64,000 nucleotides of DNA from Simiduia curdlanivorans (GTDB lineage: Bacteria; Pseudomonadota; Gammaproteobacteria; Pseudomonadales; Cellvibrionaceae), in the NCBI RefSeq assembly GCF_030409605.1, contig NZ_JAUFQG010000006.1:372001-436000 (forward strand). The letters run 5' to 3'. The notes beneath the pieces were generated by a model, which was given only the letters and a program-made list of their open reading frames with translations, was not told the origin of the DNA and ran no database searches. Position 1 is the stretch's first letter; each line of letters begins with the position of its first letter. The position numbers were made by a program, and so were the translations under genes. Positions 37,869-47,034 of this stretch are shown one piece after another.

Positions 37869-38765
37869 ATGAAGCCACTGCACTTCTCTCTCAAACAGCT
37901 GCAAGTGTTCCTCGCCGTTGCCCATCACCGCAATGTCAGTCGCGCCGCCGAGCAGCTATCTATGTCGCAATCGGCCTGCAGTAGCGCGCTGAAAGACCTC
38001 GAAAGCCAATATGGTTTACAGCTGTTCGACCGCGTCGGCAAGCGCCTACAGGCGAACGAACTCGGCGACTACCTAAGACCGAAAGCCGAAGCTCTTCTCG
38101 CGCAGGCCCAGGAGTTTGAACAGGCGCTGAGCCAACAGCCAGATGCCGGCGAACTTCGCGTCGGCGCCACCCTAACCATCGGCAACTACCTCGCCGTTAG
38201 TCTTATCAACCGCTACATGCAAGACAACAGCACGGGCAAAGTAAAACTGGAAGTGGCCAACACCGAGCAGATTACCGAGCAGCTACTGAATTTCGATATC
38301 GACGTGGGCATGATTGAAGGTGAAGTGCAGCACCCGGCGCTGTCGGTACAACGCTGGCGCTCAGATGAATTGGTTTGCTTTTGCGCCCCAGGCCATCCAC
38401 TAGCCACTCACCCACAGGTCACTGATGCCGACTTAAAAGAGGCCGTCTGGATTTTACGAGAACAAGGCTCAGGTACTCGACAAACCTTCGATCGAGGTAT
38501 GCACGGTTTACTCTCCAACCTGCATATCTCTTTAGAGCTGCAACACACTGAGGCGATTAAACGTGCGGTTGAGGCAGGCTTGGGAATTTCTTGCCTCTCG
38601 CGTATCTCCCTAGAAGACGCCTTTAAACGGGGCTCACTGGTGCCACTTCAAACGCCACAGCGCGATTTTTCCAGAGATTTATACCTTGCAACCCATACGC
38701 AAAAATATCGCGGGGTAGGTTTAAATCGCTGGCTGAGCATCTGTGAGGACTATGCAAACAGCTGA
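37869..38765 (+). CDS. LysR-family regulator, FinR-like
   Basis: 298 residues. The N-terminal winged helix is typical (LKQLQVFLAVAHHRNVSRAA, EQLSMSQSACSSALKDLES), followed by a substrate-binding domain (GELRVGATLTIGNYLAV to the end). It is transcribed away from fpr, as FinR is in Pseudomonas, where FinR activates fpr under oxidative and osmotic stress. Calling it FinR-like rests on this context as well as on the family. The last 16 bp overlap the convergent coiled-coil gene. Confidence 0.88.
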   Translation: MKPLHFSLKQLQVFLAVAHHRNVSRAAEQLSMSQSACSSALKDLESQYGLQLFDRVGKRLQANELGDYLRPKAEALLAQAQEFEQALSQQPDAGELRVGATLTIGNYLAVSLINRYMQDNSTGKVKLEVANTEQITEQLLNFDIDVGMIEGEVQHPALSVQRWRSDELVCFCAPGHPLATHPQVTDADLKEAVWILREQGSGTRQTFDRGMHGLLSNLHISLELQHTEAIKRAVEAGLGISCLSRISLEDAFKRGSLVPLQTPQRDFSRDLYLATHTQKYRGVGLNRWLSICEDYANS

Positions 38766-39130
38766 GTTTTTAAAGCTTCAATTTCCACCTGATCGCTTTT
38801 AGCTTTGCGTCGATAAGCCGCCAGCTGAGCCTCGAGATCGGCAACGCTGAGCTGCTGCTCCTCGAGCGCTTTTTTGGTCAAGAAATGACTCGCCTGAACC
38901 AGCGTTAGCCTTTCCCTAGTAGCGCGCAGTTGCGTTGCCAACTCCTGATTTTCCGAAACAGTTTGACACAGGGTTTGCTCAAGGTTCTCCATACGCTCAC
39001 GCATGCGTATCAACGCTTCACGAGTCCGTGAACCCACGTTTTTTGCCTGAACCGATAAACGATTCAACGCACTGACAGGACCGAGGTTCGGCTGCGTAGC
39101 GGGAAGGCTGGTTTGGCTATTTACGTTCAT
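38750..39130 (-). CDS. Small coiled-coil protein of unknown function
   Basis: 126 residues. After a short polar N-terminus the protein is a long charged heptad region (about 40-125: REALIRMRERMENLEQTLCQ, ELATQLRATRERLTLVQ, EEQQLSVADLEAQLAAYRRK). No membrane segment or known domain. ATG 39130 is preferred because GAGG lies 6 bp upstream; an ATG at 39157 would add nine residues. It converges with and overlaps the LysR gene by 16 bp, so mutual antisense effects are possible. Confidence 0.7.
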   Translation of the reverse strand: MNVNSQTSLPATQPNLGPVSALNRLSVQAKNVGSRTREALIRMRERMENLEQTLCQTVSENQELATQLRATRERLTLVQASHFLTKKALEEQQLSVADLEAQLAAYRRKAKSDQVEIEALKTQLFA

Positions 39131-39247
39131 TTGAAGCCTCAAGTGATTGATTAACACAATGAGGCCAGTTTACGGCAAGCAGATGTGAGTAGAATCCACC
39201 AAGAGACCTAACCCGATGGCCTAGGCCAGGCGCTCTATAATAGAAGT

Positions 39248-39730
39248 CTACTCGTCGTCGAGTTCAAACAACTCATCCAATGGTAAGCCGCCAAACGGCT
39301 TCGCATCTTCAATGACTAGCTGTGAGTGCATCTTCTCGATGCCCAAATCTTGCTCCAACAAACCTTCACTCAAGCTATTGAATTGCGCGGCATCAACACA
39401 TAGAAATTCCAAGATGTAATCGTACTCGCCGGAAATTTTATAGCAGCGGATAATTTGCGGCAGTGCGGCAACGGCGTGTTTAAAGTCCCGATTAACTTTT
39501 GGATCTTGGGATATCAGCGATACGTTAACCAAAAAATGCACGTGGCGCAGCTTGGTTAAATTAATGGCAGCGCTATAACCGGCGATCCACTTTTGCGTTT
39601 GCAGTTTTTTCACGCGCGACAGGCATGCCGATTCGGATAAACTCACCCGCTCAGCCAAGCGCGCGTTAGAAATTCGCGCATCCAGCTGCAACTCATTCAA
39701 TATTTTTAAATCCAGTTTATCGAACTTCAT
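39248..39730 (-). CDS. Lrp/AsnC-family transcriptional regulator
   Basis: 160 residues. An N-terminal helix-turn-helix (LDLKILNELQLDARISNARL, SESACLSRVKKLQ) and a C-terminal RAM/AsnC ligand domain (CYKISGEYDYILEFLCVDAA). Such proteins sense amino acids and act as local or global regulators. Its start lies 3 bp after the nhaC stop, so it is co-transcribed with the antiporter. The aminotransferase further upstream on the same strand may be another target; this is inference. Confidence 0.92.
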   Translation of the reverse strand: MKFDKLDLKILNELQLDARISNARLAERVSLSESACLSRVKKLQTQKWIAGYSAAINLTKLRHVHFLVNVSLISQDPKVNRDFKHAVAALPQIIRCYKISGEYDYILEFLCVDAAQFNSLSEGLLEQDLGIEKMHSQLVIEDAKPFGGLPLDELFELDDE

Positions 39731-39733
39731 AGG

Positions 39734-41251
39734 TTAACTACGTGCACCTTCGGTTAAGTGGTGGTCGACATCGTCTGGAAAGTGTTGCTGCAACTCTTCT
39801 TGCAATTCGGCGCGCTCCTCAGGCGTTATCGGAATAATTTTAAACTGGCTATAGCCATAGATAGCCGAGACCAAAGGGTTAATTAAATTGAAAAAGCAAT
39901 ACGGCAGGTAGGCTAAGGTAGCCACCCCCAAAGTGCCAGCCATGTAGGCGCCGCAGGTATTCCAGGGAATTAACGGCGAGGTGATGGTTGCGGAATCTTC
40001 TAGTGTTCTGGATAAATTCAATGGACTGAGACCACGCTTGGCAAACTCCAATCGAAACATTCTACCGGGCAGCACGATGGCAATGTATTGATCAGCGGTG
40101 ACAATATTGGTGCCGATGCAAGTCAAAATTGTCGACACCACCAAGCCACCGGTGGATTTTGCAAAGCGTAAAATGGCTTTAATTAACGCTTCCAGAATAC
40201 CCACACGCTCGATCACGGCACCCATAACCATGGCAGTCATAATCAACCACACCGTTGTTAACATCGAACTCATGCCGCCGCGAGATAGCAGACTGTCAAT
40301 TTGCTCATGGCCGGTGTTCGCGCTATAGCCATCGGAAAAGGCTATCCATACGCCCTTGAACAAGGCCAACGCTGGCGACAAGTCGGGCGAGTTAGCGAAC
40401 TTAGCCACTGCCTCAGCTTGAAAAATGAGTGCAAAAACGCCACCAGTCATCGCTCCCAAAAAGATACTGACCATGGCGGGTACTTTTTTATAGGCCAGAA
40501 AAAACACCAACCCTAGCGGCAGCAGTAACCACAGGTTAACGTTGAAATTATTATCCAGTAAGCTCAGCATCGCCTGCATTTGCGCATCGGATTCTGGCGC
40601 CTCCACATTCAAGCCAAGCACCAAAAAAATAATCAAGGCAATCAGAATGGAGGGCGTTGTGGTCCATACCATATGGCGAATGTGAGCGAATAAATCCGCA
40701 CCCACAACAGCTGGAGCCAAGTTAGTTGTGTCACTTAGTGGCGACATTTTATCGCCAAAATAAGCTCCGGAAATAATGGCACCCGCAGTAATTTCAACCG
40801 ACAAACCCAAGCCTGCTGCCGTGCCTATTAAACCAATACCGATGGTCCCAGCCGTGGTCCAGGAGCTACCAATGCTGACGCTCACCAAGGCGCAGACTAA
40901 ACAGGCCGCTGCGTAAAACCAGCTTGGGTCCATAATCTGTAGGCCGTAATAGATCATCGTCGGCACGGTACCGGCTAAAATCCAACTGCCAATCAACATG
41001 CCCACCAACAATAAAATCAAGATCGCACCCAGGGCAACAGTAATACCCTTGAAGATAGCCGCCTCTAGCTCCTTCCAACTAATGCCTGCGCGCAAACCCA
41101 TTAACGCCGCCACAGCAGCACTGAGTGACAAGGCTATCTGGTTAGCACCTTGTGATGAGCTGTCGCCAAAAAGGTAAACGGAAAGTCCAAGCAGGGTAAA
41201 AAGCGTGAGGGTTGGGAAGGCAATTTCCCAAGCGGCCAGAGGTCTCGACAT
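39734..41251 (-). CDS. nhaC: NhaC-family Na+/H+ antiporter
   Basis: 505 residues with about eleven to thirteen hydrophobic helices. NhaC motifs are present: SIGSSWTTAGTIGIGLIG, AGAIISGAYFGDKMSPLSDT and TNLAPAVVGADL. It likely exports Na+ (or exchanges another cation or substrate) for protons, which suits a marine organism. It is followed after 3 bp by an Lrp/AsnC gene, suggesting that the real substrate could be linked to amino acids. The ribosome site is weak. Confidence 0.9.
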   Translation of the reverse strand: MSRPLAAWEIAFPTLTLFTLLGLSVYLFGDSSSQGANQIALSLSAAVAALMGLRAGISWKELEAAIFKGITVALGAILILLLVGMLIGSWILAGTVPTMIYYGLQIMDPSWFYAAACLVCALVSVSIGSSWTTAGTIGIGLIGTAAGLGLSVEITAGAIISGAYFGDKMSPLSDTTNLAPAVVGADLFAHIRHMVWTTTPSILIALIIFLVLGLNVEAPESDAQMQAMLSLLDNNFNVNLWLLLPLGLVFFLAYKKVPAMVSIFLGAMTGGVFALIFQAEAVAKFANSPDLSPALALFKGVWIAFSDGYSANTGHEQIDSLLSRGGMSSMLTTVWLIMTAMVMGAVIERVGILEALIKAILRFAKSTGGLVVSTILTCIGTNIVTADQYIAIVLPGRMFRLEFAKRGLSPLNLSRTLEDSATITSPLIPWNTCGAYMAGTLGVATLAYLPYCFFNLINPLVSAIYGYSQFKIIPITPEERAELQEELQQHFPDDVDHHLTEGARS

Positions 41252-41281
41252 AAAAGGATCACTTTTCCAGTTATTATTTTA

Positions 41282-41306
41282 CCGCGCCAGCTTTTGGCCA
41301 GCGCGG
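41282..41306 (-). terminator. GC-rich hairpin between the aminotransferase and nhaC
   Basis: A ten-base-pair stem with two G-U pairs and a five-base loop (arms 41282-41291 and 41297-41306). It lies about 70 bp after the aminotransferase stop and 31 bp before the nhaC start on the same strand. No T-run follows, so it may be a weak terminator or a leader structure of nhaC. Confidence 0.4.
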
Positions 41307-41376
41307 AGGATTTTAGATGGTCACATGGTAAACATTGATGCAGAGAAGTGCCAGCTCGGCTGGCGGTGATTGGGGC

Positions 41377-42582
41377 TTAGCGAGCAATTTGCGCCTTGGG
41401 CGCACCCAGCATTAGCGCCATTCTATCCATGGCCTTGGTCAACACACTAATCGGTTGAGCCAAGGTGATGCGCACATAATTGGCGGTTACATCGCCAAAA
41501 CCTGCCCCGGGCACCACAGACACGCCAGCTTCATCGAGCAGACGTTCAGCAAAAGCCTGGCCACCCTCGCTTACCTCGCCGGTGTACATCATGACAAACA
41601 TGCCGGCATCGGGGCTGACACAGCTGACGCCAGGCATTTGATTGATGCGCTCGACCAGATAATCGCGGCGCTTCTTGTACTCTTCCCGCATTTGCGCGAC
41701 GTAAAAATCATCGTGACGCAGGGCAAATGCCGCGGCATCCTGAATAAACTGCGGGCAACCAAACACGCTGGCACCGGCTAAATTAGTGAGGTGCGGCACC
41801 AGGGTCGAAGGCGCAACCACCCAGCCGATACGCCAGCCGCTCATGGCGTGAGATTTAGACAGCCCATCCACCATAATGACATTATCCAGCTCGGCGGCGG
41901 CAGCGCGTAAACTCACGTGCCGCTGCTTAAAGGTAATCATCGAGTAGACTTCATCGGAAATCAGCCAAATACCTTTTTCGCGGGTAAAGGCCGCCAGCTC
42001 CGCCAACTCCTCTTTAGACATCATATTGCCGCAAGGATTGCCCGGTGTATTCACAATAACGGCCTTGGTTTTATCGGTTACCGCCGCCTTGATCGCGGCA
42101 ATATCAACGGCGAAGTTTTCCTGCACCAGTAACGGTACAGGCACGGCGTTAACACCCACCGCATCCAGTACGCCGCAATAACCCACATACATTGGATCGG
42201 GTACGATGACCTCGTCACCAAGGTCACAGATACAACTAAACACGCTATACAGCGCATTGGTTCCGCCAGGGAAGATAACGACGTCGTCTGCGCTACAGGG
42301 GTGGGGTGAGGTTTTACTCTCCAACTCAGCCACCGCTTGGCGCAGACCCAGCTCGCCTTGAGCCGGTGAATAATGGGTGCGATCGCGCTTCATGGCCGCC
42401 AAGGCCTGATAAAAAATCGGCTCAGGCGTGGGAAAATCTGGGTCGCCCACGCACAGTAAAATCACATCTTCGCCAGCCGCTTTCATGTCTAAGGCGCGGT
42501 CGTGTACGGCCCACACCTCGCTGGCTTCACCGTCGAGACGCTTAGCTAAGGCACTGATTGATAATGAGGTTGGGCTAGACAT
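41377..42582 (-). CDS. Class I/II PLP-dependent aminotransferase
   Basis: 401 residues. Fold-type I features: PGGTNALYSVFS (phosphate binding), NTPGNPCG, DEVYSMITF and the PLP lysine in GLSKSHAMSGWRIGW, with the substrate arginine near the end (NYVRITLAQP). It belongs to the aspartate aminotransferase superfamily; sequence details recall arginine-pyruvate transaminase AruH-type enzymes, but the substrate cannot be fixed from sequence alone. It is on the same strand as nhaC and lrp, separated by 125 bp. Confidence 0.9.
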   Translation of the reverse strand: MSSPTSLSISALAKRLDGEASEVWAVHDRALDMKAAGEDVILLCVGDPDFPTPEPIFYQALAAMKRDRTHYSPAQGELGLRQAVAELESKTSPHPCSADDVVIFPGGTNALYSVFSCICDLGDEVIVPDPMYVGYCGVLDAVGVNAVPVPLLVQENFAVDIAAIKAAVTDKTKAVIVNTPGNPCGNMMSKEELAELAAFTREKGIWLISDEVYSMITFKQRHVSLRAAAAELDNVIMVDGLSKSHAMSGWRIGWVVAPSTLVPHLTNLAGASVFGCPQFIQDAAAFALRHDDFYVAQMREEYKKRRDYLVERINQMPGVSCVSPDAGMFVMMYTGEVSEGGQAFAERLLDEAGVSVVPGAGFGDVTANYVRITLAQPISVLTKAMDRMALMLGAPKAQIAR

Positions 42583-42665
42583 AAAACACCGCGCGGCTAC
42601 AAATTAAAGAGTAACCAGCTTAGCGGCTGTTAGGAGCAGAGATTATTTTTATCGCTTAAGCGGGC

Positions 42666-42722
42666 AAGCCAGCCTGCGGTAAACACGCTGGCTTTGCGTG
42701 GATTCTGCGCCCGCAAGGGCGC
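42666..42722 (-). terminator. Two hairpins downstream of purU
   Basis: Arms GCGCCC/GGGCGC with loop GCAA (42707-42722), starting 9 bp after the purU stop. A second perfect stem follows, AAGCCAGC/GCTGGCTT (42666-42673 and 42687-42694). A T-rich stretch follows the second stem only at some distance. Probably transcription end or 3'-end protection of purU mRNA. Confidence 0.5.
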
Positions 42723-42730
42723 GTGCAAGA

Positions 42731-43594
42731 TTAGCGAGAAAAAACCACAGTTTTGTTGCCGTTTAATAAAACCCGGTGCTCCGCATGCCAGCGCAGGGCG
42801 CGATTGAGCACTACGGATTCTATATCGCGGCCAATTTCCGTTAACTCTTCCGGCGTATTCACATGGGTAACCCGCTCTACCGCTTGCTCAATGATAGGGC
42901 CTTCGTCCAGGTCTGCAGTGACGTAATGGGCCGAGGCGCCAATCAACTTCACGCCGCGTTCAAACGCCTGGTGGTAAGGCTTGGCGCCTTTAAAACCGGG
43001 TAAAAAAGAATGGTGTATGTTGATGGCGCGCCCGGCCAGCTTGTCACACAGGTCGTTCGAGAGTATCTGCATATAGCGCGCTAGCACCAAACAATCAGCA
43101 GAGGCTTGCTCCATTAACGCCAGTATCTGCGCTTCTTGTTCAGCTTTGTTGGCTTTGGTCACAGGTAAAAAATGAAACGGCAATTGATACCAGTCCACCA
43201 AATCTCGCTGTACTTCGTGATTCGATACAACGCCCACAATATCCACCGGTAAACTGCCCTGTTTCCAGGCGTTTAACAAATTGTGCAGGCAATGGCCCCA
43301 CTGGCTAACGGCCACCAGCACTTTGGGCCGCACATCGGCATCGACTAGCTCCCAGTCCATACCATAGCGCTTGGCCACTGGGTAAAAGGCACCGTGTATT
43401 TGCTCAAGGGTGAGCTGCTGATCGGTCGCATCCAGTACCGTGCGCATAAAAAAGCGTTGCGTTTGCACATCCTCAAACTGCTGGGATTCGCGAATATTGA
43501 ACCCCTGAGCGGCAAACAAAGCGGCCACATTGGCAACGATGCCGGGCTGATCCTCACAACTGAACTTTAAAATTATTTCCCTAACTGCGGTCAC
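42731..43594 (-). CDS. purU: PurU, formyltetrahydrofolate deformylase
   Basis: About 287 residues. An N-terminal ACT domain (REIILKFSCEDQPGIVANVA) is followed by a formyltransferase-fold domain with the active-site sequence INIHHSFLPGFKGAKPYHQA and the DEGPIIEQ segment. It hydrolyses 10-formyl-THF to THF and formate and balances one-carbon pools for purine synthesis. I start at GTG 43594, which has AGGGGG just upstream; the longer in-frame reading to 43624 adds ten hydrophobic residues foreign to the family. Confidence 0.93.
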   Translation of the reverse strand: MTAVREIILKFSCEDQPGIVANVAALFAAQGFNIRESQQFEDVQTQRFFMRTVLDATDQQLTLEQIHGAFYPVAKRYGMDWELVDADVRPKVLVAVSQWGHCLHNLLNAWKQGSLPVDIVGVVSNHEVQRDLVDWYQLPFHFLPVTKANKAEQEAQILALMEQASADCLVLARYMQILSNDLCDKLAGRAINIHHSFLPGFKGAKPYHQAFERGVKLIGASAHYVTADLDEGPIIEQAVERVTHVNTPEELTEIGRDIESVVLNRALRWHAEHRVLLNGNKTVVFSR

Positions 43595-43783
43595 GCTACC
43601 CCCTAAAACCAGCAACACAAACAATAGTTGTTCATCTTTTAAGCCATTGCGCGACTTAATAGCGCAAAGGCCGGTATTCTACACGAGCCACAAGCATTCA
43701 TCGCCACTTACCTGCTTGGGTTATGCGCGCACCTCGCGTTTCGGTTTACACTGGCGCCATTAGCCCCCTATTACGAGGTTTTT

Positions 43784-44554
43784 ATGGGTCGCCCTGTCAT
43801 TGCAATAACCGCCGAAACGCTCGACAAGCACAAAGATCAAGATACCACCCGCTATTACCAAGTCATGGCCAAGTATGTGGCGCCCGTGGTGGAGATCATG
43901 GGTGCCCTGCCGCTGATCTTGCCGCCGCTGGCCGATAAGCTAGATGTGGAAACCCTCTTAAACCGTGTAGACGGGGTACTGCTTACCGGTGGCGTGTCGA
44001 ATATCGAACCAAGTCACTATCAGGGTGGCGCAAGTTATGAAGGCTGCCCGCACGACCCCAATCGCGATGCCACGGTATTGCCATTAATTAAGCAAATTGT
44101 TGCCAAGGGCATGCCGCTGTTTGGTATCTGCCGCGGCTTCCAAGAAATGAATGTCGCCTACGGTGGCAGTTTGTACCAACAGCTGTATAAAGAAGGTCAA
44201 TTCGAGCTGCATTCAACCCAGGTGGATTTCGATAGCCCTGTCGATAGCCTCTATGCCGATGTGCACGATCTTAACCTCAACCCCGATGGCGTGCTCGCGA
44301 AGCTGTGTGACGGCTTGGTGCAGCGGGTGAACTCCATTCACGGCCAAGGCATAAAAACCTTGGGCACTGATATTCAAGTAGAGGGCACCAGCCCAGACGG
44401 CATTGTCGAAGCCTTTAGCATTAAGGATGCCCCCGGTTTTACCTTGGGCGTGCAGTGGCACCCCGAGTGGAAACCAAGAAATAACCCCATGTACCTAGCC
44501 ATGTGGCAAGCCTTTGCCCGTGCCGCCCAAGATTACGCCAACAGCAAAGCTTAA
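43784..44554 (+). CDS. Class I glutamine amidotransferase-like hydrolase (peptidase C26, PuuD-like)
   Basis: 256 residues. The nucleophile is Cys116 in LFGICRGFQEMNV and the catalytic His-Glu pair is in GVQWHPEW near 226. Other family landmarks are DGVLLTGGVSNIEP and SIHGQGIK. The family includes PuuD, which hydrolyses gamma-glutamyl-GABA in putrescine degradation; no other putrescine genes are near, so the substrate is open. GAGG precedes the ATG. Its end overlaps the convergent DUF924 gene by 4 bp. Confidence 0.88.
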   Translation: MGRPVIAITAETLDKHKDQDTTRYYQVMAKYVAPVVEIMGALPLILPPLADKLDVETLLNRVDGVLLTGGVSNIEPSHYQGGASYEGCPHDPNRDATVLPLIKQIVAKGMPLFGICRGFQEMNVAYGGSLYQQLYKEGQFELHSTQVDFDSPVDSLYADVHDLNLNPDGVLAKLCDGLVQRVNSIHGQGIKTLGTDIQVEGTSPDGIVEAFSIKDAPGFTLGVQWHPEWKPRNNPMYLAMWQAFARAAQDYANSKA

Positions 44555-45093
44555 AAGGCACTACCCGGCTCCTGTAAAAACGCAAGTTCCTCGGCCGTCG
44601 ATGGGCGGCCGAGAATTTTATTACGGTGGGGGTAGCGGCCAAATCGATCAATAATAGCCTTGTGCCGCAATTCAAAATCTTCCGGATTATCGCCATCCAA
44701 GCTGGCAAATAATTTTACCGCTTCAACATGGATGCTGGCATCTTCGCTGTGCATATAGGGCATATATAAAAAATGTCGCTGGGCATTCACCAAGCGTTGA
44801 TCAAAACCTCTCGCCACAGCAGATTGCGCTACGGCTAAAGCTTGCCCGTCAGCGGCAAAGGCCTCGGTTTGGTCGCGATAAATATTGCGGCTGAATTGAT
44901 CTAAAACAATAATCAACGCGAGGCAACCCGCGGCCGACTCACACCAATGATTCAACTCGCCACGGCGTGCGGCTAACAACACAGGTTCAAAACGCTGGCG
45001 AATGTCGGCATCAAAATCGGCTGATTTGCGCCACCAATCTTTCGGCGTAATCTCCTCGAACCAAAATTGCAAAATCGTATTTGCCTCAACCAT
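44551..45093 (-). CDS. DUF924 family protein
   Basis: About 180 residues, helical. Typical DUF924 sequence: ILQFWFEEITPKDWWRKSAD, LALIIVLDQFSRNIYR, QRHFLYMPYMHSED and IIDRFGRYPHRNKILGR. The fold is TPR-like and its function is unknown. ATG 45093 is chosen because AAAGGAG lies 7 bp upstream; ATG 45096 and GTG 45099 are too close to it. It converges with the C26 hydrolase gene. Confidence 0.9.
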   Translation of the reverse strand: MVEANTILQFWFEEITPKDWWRKSADFDADIRQRFEPVLLAARRGELNHWCESAAGCLALIIVLDQFSRNIYRDQTEAFAADGQALAVAQSAVARGFDQRLVNAQRHFLYMPYMHSEDASIHVEAVKLFASLDGDNPEDFELRHKAIIDRFGRYPHRNKILGRPSTAEELAFLQEPGSAF

Positions 45094-45318
45094 CATCACT
45101 CTCCTTTAACGCATGGATAAAAGCTTGCGCATTCCAAATATCGCCAAGGCTAATATGCAGTGGCTATCGCGAGCCGTCAAAAAGCCAAAAAATACAGATT
45201 ATTTATAGGCAGGGCACGATTTTATCTTATTTCTATCGCTATCTCGGCGCTGAAGGTGGGATAAATCTTGCCGAGCGGCTAGACTGCCAGATTGTGAATC
45301 ATCCAAGTGGAGAAAGTT

Positions 45319-46596
45319 GTGCGGAAAAAACTCACCAGTATTTGGCCCCTATTTTTTGGCGTGATGCTAATTGGGCTATGCGTGGGCGCTCAGGGCACCT
45401 TAATTAGTTTGCGCGCAGCCCTAGAAGGCTTCCCCAACACCATAACCGGTTTAATTATGTCCGCTTATTACATGGGTTTTTTACTCGGCGCTAGCCGGGG
45501 CCAAAAGGTCATTAAGCGTGTCGGCCACGTGCGCACCTTTGCCGCACTCACCGCCTTGTCGTCATTGTGCGTGCTCATGCATTCGCTCTATGTCAACCCT
45601 TGGGCATGGGTTGCCACGCGTTTTCTCACCGGCTTCGCCATGTGCGGCATTTATTTAGTGGCAGAGTCTTGGCTCAACCAAGCCGCCGATGACAGCAACC
45701 GCGGCAAAATATTGTCCCTTTATATGATCACACTTTTAGGTGGCATTTTAGGCGGCCAGTTTTTATTGAACCTAGCCGACCCACTCAGTTTTGAGTTATT
45801 TAGCTTAATCTCAATTCTAATGAGTGCCGCCGCCATTCCCATTCTCGTAACCGCCACACCCACGCCGGTGGTAACGCCAGCGCCGAGTATTAACCCCTTG
45901 CAACTGTTCCAGTGGGCGCCGTTCGGTTTATCCGGCATTTTTCTGATTCAAATGTGCAGCGCGATGATATTCGGTATGGCGCCTGTCTACGCCAACATGG
46001 TGGGCTTTACGACTCAGCAAGTGGCTTGGCTAATGGCCGCCATAGTGGCCGGCGCTTTGTTATTCCAGTGGCCATTGGGTTTGCTGGCCGATCGTTTCGA
46101 TCGCCGCTTAGTCGCTACCAGCCTCACCGGCATCGCGGCTACGCTCGGTATTCTAGCCGGTTTGCTTAGCGATTCCGCTTTCGTTTGGCTGCTCTGCTTA
46201 GTGGGCTTATTTGGTGGCTTCGCGCTTCCGCTTTACGCCGTTTTTTCAGCGCTGGTAAACGATTTTATGAAACCGGAAAAAATCGTCGCCGCAAGCAGCA
46301 CGATACTGTTAGTTGGCGGTATTGGCGCCTCGTTGGGCCCGCTTATTATTGCGCCAATTTTGGATCTAGCCGGCCCGAAAGGCTTTTTCTGGGGCTGTTC
46401 GACAACGCTGGCCTGTATAAGCCTATATGGCCTGTACCGCATATCGCGCTTCCCCTATTCGGCGCGCGAGGATTTACACGAATTCAGCATGCTAGCCGGC
46501 GCCAATATCGGTACGGGCTTGATTGGCATCGAAGACATTGCCCAAGCCCATGCCGTGGCCGCGGAAATCAACCAAAACCCCGAAAATGAAAAGTAA
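45319..46596 (+). CDS. MFS transporter, YcaD-like
   Basis: About 425 residues with twelve hydrophobic helices. The N-terminal half shows LISLRAALEGFPNTITGLIM, SAYYMGFLLGASRGQKVIKR (the loop 2-3 area) and the MFS repeat LADRFDRR in the second half. The pattern resembles the YcaD subfamily, whose substrate is not known. GTG 45319 is preferred because GGAG lies 6 bp upstream; an in-frame GTG at 45307 has none. It stands alone; the upstream gap of about 220 bp shows no other gene. Confidence 0.87.
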   Translation: MRKKLTSIWPLFFGVMLIGLCVGAQGTLISLRAALEGFPNTITGLIMSAYYMGFLLGASRGQKVIKRVGHVRTFAALTALSSLCVLMHSLYVNPWAWVATRFLTGFAMCGIYLVAESWLNQAADDSNRGKILSLYMITLLGGILGGQFLLNLADPLSFELFSLISILMSAAAIPILVTATPTPVVTPAPSINPLQLFQWAPFGLSGIFLIQMCSAMIFGMAPVYANMVGFTTQQVAWLMAAIVAGALLFQWPLGLLADRFDRRLVATSLTGIAATLGILAGLLSDSAFVWLLCLVGLFGGFALPLYAVFSALVNDFMKPEKIVAASSTILLVGGIGASLGPLIIAPILDLAGPKGFFWGCSTTLACISLYGLYRISRFPYSAREDLHEFSMLAGANIGTGLIGIEDIAQAHAVAAEINQNPENEK

Positions 46597-47034
46597 GCAT
46601 CTAATCACTTGTTTCGATTTTTTTAGAATAGCGCGCGCCTCGCTTATGAACGCGCCCTATATCACCAAGCCTTGAGCAAAAAACAATCAAATGGGAAGCC
46701 GCGCAAATACTGGGCTGGCGCAGAACGGCTTGCTGGGAGCGTTGACCCTATCACGAAAATTCGCCTTGGCTAGCCGGGTGAAGCCTACTTTTTGACTATA
46801 CTGAAGCTAGACGTGCGATAGTTTTCAAAATTGTTCAATTTTGCGATAGTCGCAACACGACGTCTCTTGCGGCCTAAGCCCGCTCCGCGCTAGTCTGAAC
46901 GTTTGAAAGTGATGGTCAACAGACAACGTTGGACCGTTGATCTCAGCCGAATGTGCTGAAATCCCTTTGGGCAAACTGCCGCTAGGTGTTTTATGAAGTC
47001 GCACCAAAGCCCTTCATAGCACACCACCGGGTGA
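46597..47034. promoter_or_regulatory. 438-bp intergenic region ahead of the 47035-61825 gene run
   Basis: No credible gene. It holds the only long gap before the thirteen-gene run, so the main promoter of that run should lie here. A TTGACT hexamer near 46792 has no good -10 at normal spacing. The clearest structure is the repeat/palindrome group at 46814-46850, annotated separately. A short inverted repeat ATGAAG/CTTCAT lies near 46992-47016, close to the first start codon. Confidence 0.45.
46814..46850. repeat. Direct repeat enclosing a palindrome, candidate operator
   Basis: The 9-mer TGCGATAGT occurs at 46814-46822 and 46842-46850, 28 bp apart. Between them CAAAATTG and CAATTTTG (46826-46843) form an inverted repeat around two T residues. 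The arrangement suits a dimeric regulator or a cruciform and lies about 190-220 bp ahead of the first gene of the run. Its role is inferred. Confidence 0.5.

Noticed and set aside
46825..47007. 60-codon minus-strand open frame in the gap before the machine operon
   Set aside because: Low-complexity composition, no ribosome site and no known family; the region looks regulatory.
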